From an uncultured Clostridium sp. (GTDB taxonomy: Bacteria; Bacillota; Clostridia; TANB77; CAG-508), in NCBI GenBank assembly GCA_900555835.1, contig USMK01000001.1:1-64000 (forward strand): DNA of 64,000 bases, in the 5' to 3' direction. Position 1 is the stretch's first letter. Every line of letters starts with the position of its first letter. A program made the translations under genes and the position numbers. Under the pieces are notes generated by a model. That model saw only the letters and a program-made list of their open reading frames with translations. It had not been told where the DNA came from and did no database searches. Below, piece after piece: positions 37,532-47,017 of this stretch.

Positions 37532-37561
37532 AAAAAAAGGCGGAGCTTTTCCGCCTTTTTT
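37532..37561 (+). terminator. Strong intrinsic terminator
   Basis: AAAAAGGCGGA-GCTT-TTCCGCCTTTTTT: a GC-rich stem with a T-run. Confidence 0.9.
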
Positions 37562-37597
37562 GAAATATTGTAAAATATAATAGAAAGGTAGAAATAT

Positions 37598-38728
37598 ATG
37601 AATTTAGATAAGGAAAATACAAAGAAAATTATATTAATAGTAGCAATTGGAATTATTATTTATTTAGGCCTTCAAAATTTAAGCAATATACTTGGAAGTT
37701 TTCAAGGACTACTTAAAATTTTAAATCCATTTATTTTAGGGGCTTGTATGGCTTTTGTACTTAATGTTGTTGTTAATTTAATAGAAACTAAATGGATTAA
37801 AAACAAAAAGAAAAACAAAATAATAAGAAGAATAAAAAGACCACTTTCAATTTTTCTAGCAATGTTAATATTGTTTGCAGTAATATTTTTTGTAATATTT
37901 CTAGTAATACCAGGGTTAATAGACACAATAGATTCTATAAAAACATACATACCAGGTATTGCTACTAATGTGCAAAATTGGCTATATGATATGACAAATC
38001 AATATCCGCAAATAAATGATACAATTAAAAATATAAATATCGACTGGAATAATTTGGACGACGAAACAATGAAATTGCTACAAAGTTGGGCTGGAACGAT
38101 ATTAAGTTCCTCTATAAATATTTTAGCAGCTATATTTTCAGGTGTTGCTAATTTGGTAATTGGACTAATTTTTGCTGTATACATATTATTACAAAAAGAG
38201 AAGTTGGGAATGCAATTTAGAAAAATAATGCAGGCATATATGAAACCAGAACTAATGGAAAAAACATTAAAAATATTTAAAGTAACCAATTCTGCATTTA
38301 CAAAATTTATAACAGGACAAGTAACAGAGGCTTGTATTTTAGGATTTTTATGTTTCTTAGGTATGGTTGTATTAGGAATGCCATATGCACTTACTATTGC
38401 TGTGCTAATAGGATTTACTGCTTTAATACCAATTTTTGGAGCTTTTATAGGAGCTGGAATAGGAGCTTTGCTAATTGCGGTTCAAAGTCCAATGTTGGCA
38501 CTTGGGTTTATAGTGTTTATAATTATTTTACAACAAATAGAAGGAAACATTATCTATCCAAAGGTTGTGGGTAATTCAGTAGGATTGCCAGGAATTTGGG
38601 TAATGGTAGCAGTAACAGTTGGTGGTTCACTATGGGGAATTACAGGAATTGCGGTGAGTGTGCCAATTGCTTCAATTTTATATGCTCTTTTAAGAGAAGA
38701 TGTTAATAATAGAATATTAGAACAATAA
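37598..38728 (+). CDS. AI-2E family transporter (YdiK/PerM-like permease)
   Basis: A 376-aa protein with about eight transmembrane helices. The N-terminal ILNPFILGACMAFVLNVVVN, central IFAVYILLQKEKL and GQVTEACILGFLCFLGM, and C-terminal ALIPIFGAFIGAGIGALL and QQIEGNIIYPKVVG are typical of the family, once linked to AI-2 export and now seen as general exporters or antiporters. It is monocistronic, between two terminators. The substrate cannot be read. Confidence 0.92.
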   Translation: MNLDKENTKKIILIVAIGIIIYLGLQNLSNILGSFQGLLKILNPFILGACMAFVLNVVVNLIETKWIKNKKKNKIIRRIKRPLSIFLAMLILFAVIFFVIFLVIPGLIDTIDSIKTYIPGIATNVQNWLYDMTNQYPQINDTIKNINIDWNNLDDETMKLLQSWAGTILSSSINILAAIFSGVANLVIGLIFAVYILLQKEKLGMQFRKIMQAYMKPELMEKTLKIFKVTNSAFTKFITGQVTEACILGFLCFLGMVVLGMPYALTIAVLIGFTALIPIFGAFIGAGIGALLIAVQSPMLALGFIVFIIILQQIEGNIIYPKVVGNSVGLPGIWVMVAVTVGGSLWGITGIAVSVPIASILYALLREDVNNRILEQ

Positions 38729-38771
38729 TAAAAAATAGTATAGAATACCATATAAGTAAAATGTATCACAT

Positions 38772-38820
38772 ATAAAAAGCAAGAATATATTATAATTTTA
38801 GCATATTCTTGCTTTTTTAT
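38772..38820 (+). terminator. Terminator after the permease gene
   Basis: ATAAAAAGCAAGAATAT pairs with ATATTCTTGCTTTTTTAT around a 14-nt loop. Confidence 0.85.
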
Positions 38821-38935
38821 ATGTATAATAATATACAGCTAAATTCTAAGTTTTTTTGTAAAAATAGTTGATTATTTTAGCATTTTAGGATAAAATTAGA
38901 AAAGATTTATGAAAGATTATTTTAGGAGGAAGAAA

Positions 38936-39595
38936 TTGATAACATTAGATGATGTAAAAAATAATTTTGAAGTTAAACAACTTGTTGAAGGAGCACAGCA
39001 ACAGCTTGATGCTTTGGGATATACAGAACATTCTGTAAGACATATTTCAATAGTGTCTAAAAGGGCAGGAGATATTTTGCAAACATTAGGGTATGACGAA
39101 AAGAAGGTTGAACTGGCAAGAATTGCTGGCTATTTACACGATATAGGGAATTGTATAAACAGAGTAGATCATGCTCATTCAGGAGCAATTTTAGCTTACA
39201 ATATATTAAAAGAAATGGGAATGCCTGTTGAAGATTGTGTACAGATTTTAATGGCGATTGGAAATCACGACGAAAATACAGGGAATTCTGTAAGCGAAAT
39301 ATCAGCTGCATTAATACTTGCTGATAAATCTGATGTGCATAGAAGTCGAGTAAGAAACCAAAACTTAGCAAGCTTTGACATTCACGATAAAGTAAATTAT
39401 GCTGTTACAAAATCAGATTTAATTATAAGTAGTGAAAACAGAAAAGTAACACTTGATTTAACAATAGACACATCAATTTGCCCAATGCTTGATTATTTCG
39501 AAATTTTTATGGAAAGAACAATGATGAGCAAATATGCTGCTAAATTCTTAAATATATGGTTTGAGTTAATAATAAATGATACTAAATTATTGTAA
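38936..39595 (+). CDS. HD-domain phosphohydrolase
   Basis: A 219-aa metal-dependent phosphohydrolase-like protein. TEHSVRHISIVSKRAGDIL, then AGYLHDIGNCINRVDHAHSG contains the HD pair, with GNHDENTGN and LADKSDVHRSR adding His/Asp ligands. I chose TTG 38936 because AGGAGG lies at 38923-38928; the ATG at 38909 has no site and would include the SD. The substrate, a nucleotide or signalling phosphoester, is unknown. It precedes the secDF-like pair by 27 bp. Confidence 0.85.
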   Translation: MITLDDVKNNFEVKQLVEGAQQQLDALGYTEHSVRHISIVSKRAGDILQTLGYDEKKVELARIAGYLHDIGNCINRVDHAHSGAILAYNILKEMGMPVEDCVQILMAIGNHDENTGNSVSEISAALILADKSDVHRSRVRNQNLASFDIHDKVNYAVTKSDLIISSENRKVTLDLTIDTSICPMLDYFEIFMERTMMSKYAAKFLNIWFELIINDTKLL

Positions 39596-39622
39596 TTAAA
39601 AGTATAACTAGGAGGAATTAAA

Positions 39623-40972
39623 GTGAAAAAAAACAATGGATTAAAATTAACAATATTAGTGATTTGCATAATTTTAATATCACTAATATCTTTTGTAGGA
39701 ATTTACAAACTACAAGGTGGTAATATAAAAAACATTATGCCAGAATATACCACTTCAAAAGAATTAAATGGAACAAGATTGATAACTTTTAAAGTAGACA
39801 CATCAAATAAAGAAGATAGCAAAACAACAGCAACAACAGATGGTTCAGAGGACGAAAATACAGAAAAAACACCTGTAAATAGTCAAGAGGTTTTAACAGA
39901 AGAAAATTACGAATTAGCCAAAAACATAATGAAAAAAAGACTAGACCAATTTAATATAATAAACTATGATTTAAGAGTAGATAAAACAACAGGAACAATA
40001 GCACTAGAAGTTGGCGAAGATGGTCAAATAGACGATATTCTTGCATATTTATTATCACAAGGTAACTTTACAATAACAGACACAGATTCAGGAGAAGTTT
40101 TATTAGATAATTCAAAAATAAAAGAAACAAAAACAATGTACTATAATGGTACATCTGGAACAAATGTATATTTAGACATCATATTTAATGATGAAGGAAA
40201 AACAAAATTAGAAGAAATTTCTAAAACATATGTAGAAACAAAAGACGATGAAGGAAATTCTACAAAGAAAACAATTACAATAAAATTAGACGACGAAACA
40301 ATAACAACAACATATTTTGGACAAACTATGTCAAATGGTGAATTACCATTAACAGTAGGATCTGCTTCAAATGATTCAAACACAATAAAGAATTATTTAG
40401 TCCAAGCTGGCGAACTTGCAATAGTTCTAAACAATGGAATAAATCCAATTGCATACACAATAGGAACAAACGAATATGTTGCACCAATTATAACACCAGA
40501 TACATTAAACAAAATAATAATATCAGCACTTGTTGTTTTAGCTGTTATGATTGTATATTTAGTAATTAGATATAAAACATTAGGAATAATATCAGCACTT
40601 TCTATGGTGGGCTATATAGCACTTTACTTAATTACAGTAAGATTTACAGACACAATAATTTCATTAGAGGCAATAGCTGCAATTGCAATTAGCATTTTAC
40701 TTGAATTTGTATTTGTACAAGCAATAGCAAAGGCAATTAAGAAAGACTCTGCAAATGCTACAAAAACAATAAATAAAGAATTGATAAAAAATATATCAGT
40801 ACAAGCTCCTCTATATATAATGGCAATAGTATTTGTATTTGTAGAATGGGAAACAATTAAAAGCTTTGGACTAGCATTGTTCTGGGGACTAATAGTTTCA
40901 CTTGTTTACAACTTAATAATAACAAAATACACCTTTATACAAAAAGCCAATATGATGGAAGCAAAGAAATAG
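39623..40972 (+). CDS. secD: Divergent SecD-like protein translocase subunit
   Basis: A 449-aa membrane protein with one N-terminal helix, a large extracytoplasmic domain (residues 35-290) and five C-terminal helices. NYELAKNIMKKRLDQFNI and LLSQGNFTITD match SecD's P1 domain, and YLVIRYKTLGIISALSMVGY with ITVRFTDTIISLEAIAAIAI matches the RND-type core. The usual GxDLxGG signature near the N-terminus is replaced by SKELNGTRLITF, and an acidic Thr-rich insert is present. It would assist late export through SecYEG together with the next gene. Confidence 0.78.
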   Translation: MKKNNGLKLTILVICIILISLISFVGIYKLQGGNIKNIMPEYTTSKELNGTRLITFKVDTSNKEDSKTTATTDGSEDENTEKTPVNSQEVLTEENYELAKNIMKKRLDQFNIINYDLRVDKTTGTIALEVGEDGQIDDILAYLLSQGNFTITDTDSGEVLLDNSKIKETKTMYYNGTSGTNVYLDIIFNDEGKTKLEEISKTYVETKDDEGNSTKKTITIKLDDETITTTYFGQTMSNGELPLTVGSASNDSNTIKNYLVQAGELAIVLNNGINPIAYTIGTNEYVAPIITPDTLNKIIISALVVLAVMIVYLVIRYKTLGIISALSMVGYIALYLITVRFTDTIISLEAIAAIAISILLEFVFVQAIAKAIKKDSANATKTINKELIKNISVQAPLYIMAIVFVFVEWETIKSFGLALFWGLIVSLVYNLIITKYTFIQKANMMEAKK

Positions 40973-40984
40973 GAGGAGAGATAA

Positions 40985-41644
40985 ATGAAAAAGAAAATAT
41001 TATATGGAATAATGGCAGTTGTAATTTTAATAGGAATTATAATGTTCTTTGTACATGGATTTAATATAGGAAATGTATATGGAGATTACACTAAATTAGG
41101 ATTTTATAATGAAAACGGAGTAAACCAAGAAGAATTATCAGAACTTGTAAAAGAATGCTTCCCAGACAAAGAGGCTGTTTATCAAGATGTAGAATACTTT
41201 GGAGAAATGGTATTGATAACACTTCCAACAGTAAGTGATGATGAAATAAACAATTTTGTATCAAAAGTAAATGAGAAATATTCATTAGAATACACCAAAG
41301 ACGATTTAGATGTTATTACTATGCCAAGTGCAAACTTTAATGAAATAATAAAACCATATGTATTGCCAGTTGCATTATCAATTGCAATATCATTAGTATA
41401 TATAGGTATTAGATACCATTCACTTGGAATAATAAAACAAGTATGTAAAACAATACTAGCAATATTAGTAGTAGAAGTCTTAATCCTAAGCATCTACCTA
41501 ATATTCAACCTACCAATAGACCTAAGCATAGTACCAACAACCCTAATCGGACTAGGAATAGCATTACTATACACAACCAGCACAAACAACGAATTGCTAG
41601 AACAAAAGAAAGCAAAAGAAGAGGAAGAAGAAGAAAATAAATAA
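40985..41644 (+). CDS. secF: Divergent, shortened SecF-like subunit
   Basis: A 219-aa protein with one N-terminal helix, a small domain ending TMPSANFNEIIKPYVLP, then ALSIAISLVYIGIRYHSLG and two more helices. It is shorter than typical SecF (about 300 aa), lacks clear terminal helices and ends in an acidic coiled tail. The call rests on position 12 bp after the SecD-like gene and on the helix pattern. It could be a lineage-specific accessory of the same translocase. Confidence 0.6.
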   Translation: MKKKILYGIMAVVILIGIIMFFVHGFNIGNVYGDYTKLGFYNENGVNQEELSELVKECFPDKEAVYQDVEYFGEMVLITLPTVSDDEINNFVSKVNEKYSLEYTKDDLDVITMPSANFNEIIKPYVLPVALSIAISLVYIGIRYHSLGIIKQVCKTILAILVVEVLILSIYLIFNLPIDLSIVPTTLIGLGIALLYTTSTNNELLEQKKAKEEEEEENK

Positions 41645-41648
41645 ACAC

Positions 41649-41685
41649 AAAAATAACCTTAATATTTTATATTAAGGCTATTTTT
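41649..41685 (+). terminator. Terminator after secDF-like genes
   Basis: AAAAATAACCTTAAT pairs with ATTAAGGCTATTTTT around a short AT loop. Confidence 0.75.
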
Positions 41686-41710
41686 AGTGTAAGAAGAAAA
41701 AGGGGAAAAC

Positions 41711-42485
41711 ATGTCTAATATAAAGAAAAAGTTTATTATAATGACTATAATAGTAGTATGTTTAATTATAGGAATTACATATTGGATATATGAGAATAGT
41801 GGAAGCACCCTAGTTTATGAAAGAAAATTAGACAATAATATGTCTGCAACTAAAAAGGCTGTTATAGTTAAGGTATTACCTAATGCTTTGTGGGTTATGG
41901 AACCTGAAAATTATGACGATTTAATAGAAGTTACATATTCTGAGGAAAATAATTCAAAATTTAAACAAGGACAGGAAATTCTAATATATTATAATAAAGA
42001 AGGGCAATTGGATAAAAGCTTGAAAATTTTGATTATGAATGTTGGAAAAATAGAGAGTTTAAAAGAAAAAAGTGAAGTGGAAATACCTAAGAATATGATA
42101 ATTGCTTGTTATAATTCAAAAGATAATATAGAAGTATATGATATGGCCATAACTAATAAAAAACTAGAATATAAAATTAAGGACACCAATGATTATAAAT
42201 ATGAGATTTCCGAAAGTTATGAAATATATAAAATAGAGACCAAAGAACAGAATGAAAATAAAGAACAGATTTCTTATAATAACAAAATACAAAAAACAAA
42301 AGAAAAAGAAAATATAACAAGCTATAATTATGATTTGGGAATGCTAGAAGAACGGAAAATATCAATTTATAACTTATGATAAAACCTTAGAAAAATGGCA
42401 ACATCAGCTATCTGGATTTAAAATAATAATTGACTTTTCTGTTGATAAAGAAGGAAACGTAACTGATTTTAAGTTAAAGTATTAA
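41711..42485 (+). CDS. Membrane-anchored hypothetical protein, recoded
   Basis: One N-terminal helix (IIMTIIVVCLIIGITYWIY) is followed by a small beta-rich domain (VIVKVLPNALWVMEPENYDD) and a Lys/Glu-rich region. Frame 0 ends at 42379 after CGG 42353-42355. The +1 frame continues 43 more residues (GKYQFITYDKTLEKWQHQLS ... GNVTDFKLKY) to TAA at 42485, for 257 aa in total. This fills what would otherwise be about 140 bp of unexplained gap before the next gene. The N-terminus resembles that of the next gene, so the two are distant paralogues. No known family; extracytoplasmic domain of unknown role. Confidence 0.72.
42353..42356 (+). other. CGGA +1 recoding site (hypothetical)
   Basis: In-frame CGG follows GAA. 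The +1 frame stays open for 43 codons up to the next gene's leader. Confidence 0.78.
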
Positions 42486-42517
42486 GAAGAGAACTTAGTA
42501 ATAGAGGGAGATTTTAT

Positions 42518-42988
42518 ATGAGAAGAAATCTGGTAATAATTATTATATTAGTAGTATGTTTAATTATAGGAATTACATGGATGTGGACTAAAAAAGCGGA
42601 AGAAAAAATAGAGAGTAGTAAATCATTTGAAATACATTTTACGGTTGATAATTCTTTAAAGGAAAATAAGATTATAAGCAAGGATGAAATGGATTTATAT
42701 GATTATGATATATATGAATATGGCGGAAATGCTAATATAACAATTGAGGGAATTACATACTCATTGCAAGAAGCTATAAAAAATGAGAAAATAACTGTGT
42801 CTGAAATCTTAAACCAAGCTAAAAAGGATGAAGAAGAAGAGAAAATACAAGTCGAACAATATTTAGATGGAGGTTCAATAATATATAAGTATTCTACATA
42901 TAATATAATAAAATGTAATACTCTAAACGGAAATCAAGATTTATATATATGTTCGCCGGGAACAGATTTAGCAGATATTAAACAATAA
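42518..42988 (+). CDS. Membrane-anchored hypothetical protein
   Basis: A 156-aa protein with a single N-terminal helix (IIIILVVCLIIGITWMW), nearly the same as in the upstream gene, then a soluble domain (EIHFTVDNSLKENKIISKDE ... GGSIIYKYSTYN). It probably faces outside. RBS GAGGGAG precedes the ATG. It shares a transcript with the preceding paralogue and ends at a terminator. I do not recognise the family. Confidence 0.72.
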   Translation: MRRNLVIIIILVVCLIIGITWMWTKKAEEKIESSKSFEIHFTVDNSLKENKIISKDEMDLYDYDIYEYGGNANITIEGITYSLQEAIKNEKITVSEILNQAKKDEEEEKIQVEQYLDGGSIIYKYSTYNIIKCNTLNGNQDLYICSPGTDLADIKQ

Positions 42989-43001
42989 ATAAATTAACAT
43001 A

Positions 43002-43040
43002 AAAAAAGAATCTTAATATTATATATTAGGGTTCTTTTTT
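43002..43040 (+). terminator. Terminator after the two hypothetical genes
   Basis: AAAAAAGAATCTTAATAT pairs imperfectly with ATATTAGGGTTCTTTTTT, ending in six Ts. Confidence 0.7.
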
Positions 43041-43058
43041 ATGGGGTGTGGTTTGGAT

Positions 43059-43394
43059 ATGAAAATTTTGAGTAGAATTAGGAGAATAATTTGTTTTAGA
43101 ACATCGGGAAATGAGATATCATATAGTGAGGCTATGAAGATACGAAAGGAATGCGAAAATTCAGTTTTGCTGGATGTTAGAAGTAGGCAGGAGTATGACG
43201 AGGGGCATTTGCCTGGAGCTATTTGTATTCCTGTGTATGAGCTGGCTAGCAATGTCACGAAAATAATAACAGATAGGGATGCTGTAATTATTTGTTATTG
43301 TCAATGCGGAAGTAGGAGCAGGAAAGCTAGCAAAATTTTGGACGATTTGTGTTATTCAAATGTGTATATAATAAAAGGTGGACTAAATGGCTAA
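43059..43394 (+). CDS. Rhodanese-like domain protein
   Basis: A single-domain rhodanese of 111 aa. LLDVRSRQEYDEGHLPGAIC is the CH2A region, and VIICYCQCGSRSRKASKIL is the active-site loop with catalytic Cys and Arg, followed by VYIIKGGLNG. It could move sulfane sulfur. ATG 43059 is used; the upstream ATG 43041 lies in the terminator T-run. It converges on ytxC with a 4-bp overlap. Confidence 0.87.
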   Translation: MKILSRIRRIICFRTSGNEISYSEAMKIRKECENSVLLDVRSRQEYDEGHLPGAICIPVYELASNVTKIITDRDAVIICYCQCGSRSRKASKILDDLCYSNVYIIKGGLNG

Positions 43395-44254
43395 TTATTC
43401 TTTTTTAAAATATCATTTGCCTTGTAAAAATTGCAAATATTGCAGTCAAGGCAAATGATTATTCTTTTGCCAAAAATCGCGCACAAAGTATCCAAAAATT
43501 CGGTTCCTTTTCCGTTGTTTAACAGATGAATATGAATTTTTTTAGGCAAAATATTAAGCAAAGTGTTTAGACAATAATCATTTGAAGAAAATGTAATATC
43601 AGAAAGATATTTTGCATTTGCAATTGATTTATCTATATGAATTATATTCTTTTTTTCATCTAATAATAATGAATCATCAGCAAAGTAAATTAAATGAACT
43701 TCTTTTACCATAGAAGGAGTAGTATTTACATATGACTGTAATAATTCTATAAATTCATTATATTCCTTTTTTATAGTAAAATTATTAACAGATTCAGAGA
43801 TAATGTCAGTTAAAATCATAGAATATTCACGTAGTCTAAAATTAACAAAACCGTCTAAAATCATAGCTTTGTTGCTTTTTACATAATTATAGCAAATATG
43901 GTATAAAGTATTTAATCTTGAACTACGTAGCATATCACTTTCAGAAATTAATTCTTTGGCAATATCAAAAATATCACTTTTTTCACCATCACTAAAATAA
44001 AAGTAATCGTAATTAATAAGATTATTTAAAATTTTATCTTCATAAAATTTTAAAATAGTATGTTGAATAAGGCTGGAAACATAAGAATAGAAGCAAGTTT
44101 CGTCTTTTCCAACATAATGAATAATAACATTATTATAAATTTTAAATTTATTTCTAGATAAATAAAAATTATTAGGAGTATCGCACTTAAAATTTGCAAG
44201 TAGATAATCTAAAATATTCTTATTATTGGTTTTAATACAAAAAGACTTAATCAT
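43391..44254 (-). CDS. ytxC: Putative sporulation protein YtxC
   Basis: A 287-aa protein. ILDGFVNFRLREYSMILTDI and KEYNEFIELLQSYVNTTPSM, then VKEVHLIYFADDSLLLDEK, match the YtxC-like family of sporulation-associated proteins of unknown biochemical function. A Cys-containing segment (IICLDCNICNFY) ends the protein. Together with sigK it supports a spore-forming ancestry. The 247 bp upstream (44255-44501) hold its leader and a large inverted repeat. Confidence 0.75.
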   Translation of the reverse strand: MIKSFCIKTNNKNILDYLLANFKCDTPNNFYLSRNKFKIYNNVIIHYVGKDETCFYSYVSSLIQHTILKFYEDKILNNLINYDYFYFSDGEKSDIFDIAKELISESDMLRSSRLNTLYHICYNYVKSNKAMILDGFVNFRLREYSMILTDIISESVNNFTIKKEYNEFIELLQSYVNTTPSMVKEVHLIYFADDSLLLDEKKNIIHIDKSIANAKYLSDITFSSNDYCLNTLLNILPKKIHIHLLNNGKGTEFLDTLCAIFGKRIIICLDCNICNFYKANDILKKNN

Positions 44255-44424
44255 AATAACTCCTTCCGAAAATATACAATCATATTATCTACCAAAATAA
44301 ACTAAGATATACATATTATATTATTCAACTATGCCCTAAAACGCAATATGTCCGAATGAAAGTTGAAATTACTTATCCTTGGAGCTATGTGGGAAAAAAT
44401 GTTTACATAATTGAAAAAACAGAA

Positions 44425-44501
44425 AAAAAGATGAATTGGGACGGAGGAAAAAAAGCATTTTCGAAAAAATGTTTTTTTCTTCCGTCCCAATTCATCTTTT
44501 T
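44425..44501. repeat. Long near-perfect inverted repeat (REP-like hairpin, bidirectional terminator)
   Basis: The left arm from 44425 (AAAAAGATGAATTGGGACGG and on) and the right arm ending 44501 (CCGTCCCAATTCATCTTTTT) form a stem of roughly 33 bp with one or two mismatches and a tiny loop. The GGGACGG core resembles palindromic elements spread by Y1-type REP transposases in clostridia (family knowledge), but no transposase is nearby. It abuts the GH57 stop and can terminate both directions. Confidence 0.75.
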
Positions 44502-46092
44502 CTAGTAATAAATCATATAATCAATATCCGGAAAAATTTTGTCTTTTTCTTCAATCATTTTTAAGAAATCTTTATCAATTTCATTATTTTTTATTTGCTC
44601 GTATAGTTTGGTAAATCGACCAATGTGGTCTTTTATTCTGCGTTTTGCGTAGTCTACCATGGTTTGGTTTGTTATTATAAATAGCCAGTCACTGCTTTGG
44701 GCAAGTAGAAGTTCGCGAGCACATTGATTTAGTGCTGATTTTCTTAGCTTGTCCATTTCGTTTGGGAATAGGTGAGCAAGCTCTACCATTCTGTCTCCGG
44801 CTACGTGTAGGTGCTTATGTGCATAATCGTTTTCGTTATTTAGCCAAACTTCGCTGTATCCATTTTTACCCCAACTTGATATACAAGGTGTTGCGACTTG
44901 TATATTTGGAAACATATCAATATAATCACCGTGGAGTTATTAGTTTAAAATTACAGTCGTCATAATATACTTTTTTAAATAATATGTACAACCAATAAGG
45001 GCCTTCATACCACCAATGTCCGTACAATTCGGCATCATAAGGACATACAACAAGTGGTGGAACATCCATATTATCTGCTAAGAAATTGATTTGATTAACT
45101 CTGGAATCTAAGAAATGTCCAGCTTGCCTTTCAGCTGTATCCATTGCCCATCTAGGATTATAATAATCTTTGAAATCACTTTTTGATGTAATTCTGTAAT
45201 ATTTTATTCCTGTATGAACACGAACTCCATTTGATGCAATATATGGTTTTATATAGTCATAGTCAGTTTCAAAACCAATATCTCTATAATATTCTCTATA
45301 ATTGAAATCACCAGGGTAGCCTATAATTGAGCTCCAAACTTGTTTTGAAGATTCAATATCACGCCCAAATGCAACTACTCCACCAGGAGAAACAATTGGA
45401 GCAAATGTGCCATAAATGGGAGTTGGGTCTGCATACAAAATTCCGTGTGACTCTGTTAATACATATTCTATTCCAAATTCACGTAGGTACTTGTCCGCTT
45501 GTGGAACATAGCCACATTCAGGAAGCCAAATACCACGAGGTTTTTTTCCAAAATATTTTTCATATGTTTGAACTCCTACTGCAATTTGTGCTCTTACTGT
45601 ATGTTCATTTACATATAAAATAGGGAAGTAGCCATGAGTTGCTCCACAAGTAATAATTTCAAGAACTCCAATATCTTGAAAATACTTAAATCCATTTATT
45701 AAATTACAATTGTATATATCTTTAAATACATGCAAATCATTGGTGTATCTATCTAAATAATAATGAGAAAGTTTGTTTAATCTTTCGTCATAAGCAGTTC
45801 TTACAACTTCTTTTTCGCAAAGCTCAATATGTGTTTTTAAATACTTAATATAGCGTTTTTGCAAAAGCTCGTTATCAAGCATAGAAAGAAGGGGAGGTGT
45901 AAGCGACATTGTAATTCTAAAATCCACATGCTCCTCTTCTAATTTTTTAAAATTTAACAATAGTGGGATATAAGTTTCGGAAATTGCCTCAAAAAGCCAT
46001 TGCTCCTCTAAGTAATCTTCGCTTTCTGGATGATATACGAATGGCAAGTGAGCATGTAACACAAAACTTACATATCCTTTTATATTTTTCAT
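44502..46092 (-). CDS. GH57/DUF1957 1,4-alpha-glucan branching enzyme, recoded
   Basis: Glycogen-branching enzyme of the GH57 family. FVLHAHLPFVYHPESEDYLE opens the (beta/alpha)7 barrel; GIWLPECGYVPQADKYL holds the nucleophile Glu and CPYDAELYGHWWYEGPYW the acid Asp. CGG at 44931-44929 is codon 388 and is followed by an immediate frame-0 stop (TGA). Skipping the C gives LITPGDYIDMFPNIQVATPC and the C-terminal domain with SSWGKNGYSEVWLNNENDY, to 529 aa, normal for the family. It is the only recoded gene on the minus strand and the only CGGT case. It is 17 bp downstream of the DUF4912 gene, and a GT4 glycogen-synthase-like gene lies 5 kb away. Confidence 0.92.
44928..44931 (-). other. CGGT +1 recoding site (GH57)
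   Basis: On the minus strand in-frame CGG follows CCA and is directly followed by TGA. The +1 frame reads GGT (Gly) GAT TAT. Confidence 0.9.
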
Positions 46093-46108
46093 AGCGGTCT
46101 CCTTTGTA

Positions 46109-47017
46109 TTATTTGAATATAGACGAAGAATTACCCATAATCTTACTTGCTTCGTCGAAGTTCTCGTTTTTGTATATTTGTTTGTACATATCATAAATGT
46201 TGTATATTTTGCCTAAACGATTCATAAATGTTAATTTGGTAATTGGCTTTTCAGATACAACATCTGTTTTTACATTTTTGAAATAAGCAACAGATTGCTC
46301 TTTTTCAAATAAAATGTGGTCATTTGGTGCTTCTATAACATTAGAAGATGCAACATACATATAATTATTTGGAAGTTCAATTTCCTTAGAAATAGGGCGT
46401 CTGCCAAGTTCTATATTATACTCGCATTTTGGATCATTTATATGTAAGTACCAACTATTTGCAAAATCGTTTATATCAACTTCAAAAGAATAGTTCATTG
46501 TTTTGTTTGTTATGATTAAAACTGGTTTGGTTTCAGTAAAGAAATTTTCTCCATATGTTTCAATGTATTTTTGTCTGTCTTCGTCTGAAATATCCCAATA
46601 AACAAATAAAATTTCTGGCGTTTGAGCAAGAATTTTTACAACTGTTTGATTGTATGTAAATGGTAAGTCATAGTATTCAGATTCTGCAAAATTTTGAACT
46701 AATGGTGTTTGTGATGTGATTTTATCATTTTCCGTTAGTTTTTTCTTTCTAGTAGAAGTTGTTTTTCTTGTTGGTTTAGAAGAAGTTGCTTTTGTAGTTT
46801 TTTTCGTAGTAGTTTTTTTAGATTTTGTAGTAACTTTTGAAGTAGAGGACTTCTTCGCTTTTTTCTCCTTAGTTTCATCAGCCTTTACACTAACCCTCTT
46901 ACCTGATGCCTTCGTTTTTGCAACTATTTTTTGAGTCCTGGTAGTGTTCATTTTTGTAATGCCTTTTTTATTGGTAACTGGCATTTCGTCTTCACTTATT
47001 TTCCTATTATTTGCCAT
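46109..47017 (-). CDS. DUF4912 protein with basic N-terminal tail
   Basis: A 302-aa protein. The first 110 residues are a Lys/Thr/Ser-rich, low-complexity, positively charged tail (KKTTTKKTTKATSSK). The DUF4912 domain follows: YDLPFTYNQTVVKILAQTPE, LFVYWDISDEDRQKY, NSWYLHINDPKCEYNIELGR and IEAPNDHILF. The domain has a carbohydrate-binding-like fold and is regularly found beside GH57 branching enzymes, as here. It probably helps glycogen metabolism; the basic tail could contact nucleic acid or membrane. RBS AAGGAGG precedes the ATG. Confidence 0.85.
   Translation of the reverse strand: MANNRKISEDEMPVTNKKGITKMNTTRTQKIVAKTKASGKRVSVKADETKEKKAKKSSTSKVTTKSKKTTTKKTTKATSSKPTRKTTSTRKKKLTENDKITSQTPLVQNFAESEYYDLPFTYNQTVVKILAQTPEILFVYWDISDEDRQKYIETYGENFFTETKPVLIITNKTMNYSFEVDINDFANSWYLHINDPKCEYNIELGRRPISKEIELPNNYMYVASSNVIEAPNDHILFEKEQSVAYFKNVKTDVVSEKPITKLTFMNRLGKIYNIYDMYKQIYKNENFDEASKIMGNSSSIFK

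Noticed and set aside
46716..46934. Plus-strand hydrophobic open frame within the DUF4912 gene
   Set aside because: It is the complement of a Lys/Thr-rich low-complexity tail and has no start signals.
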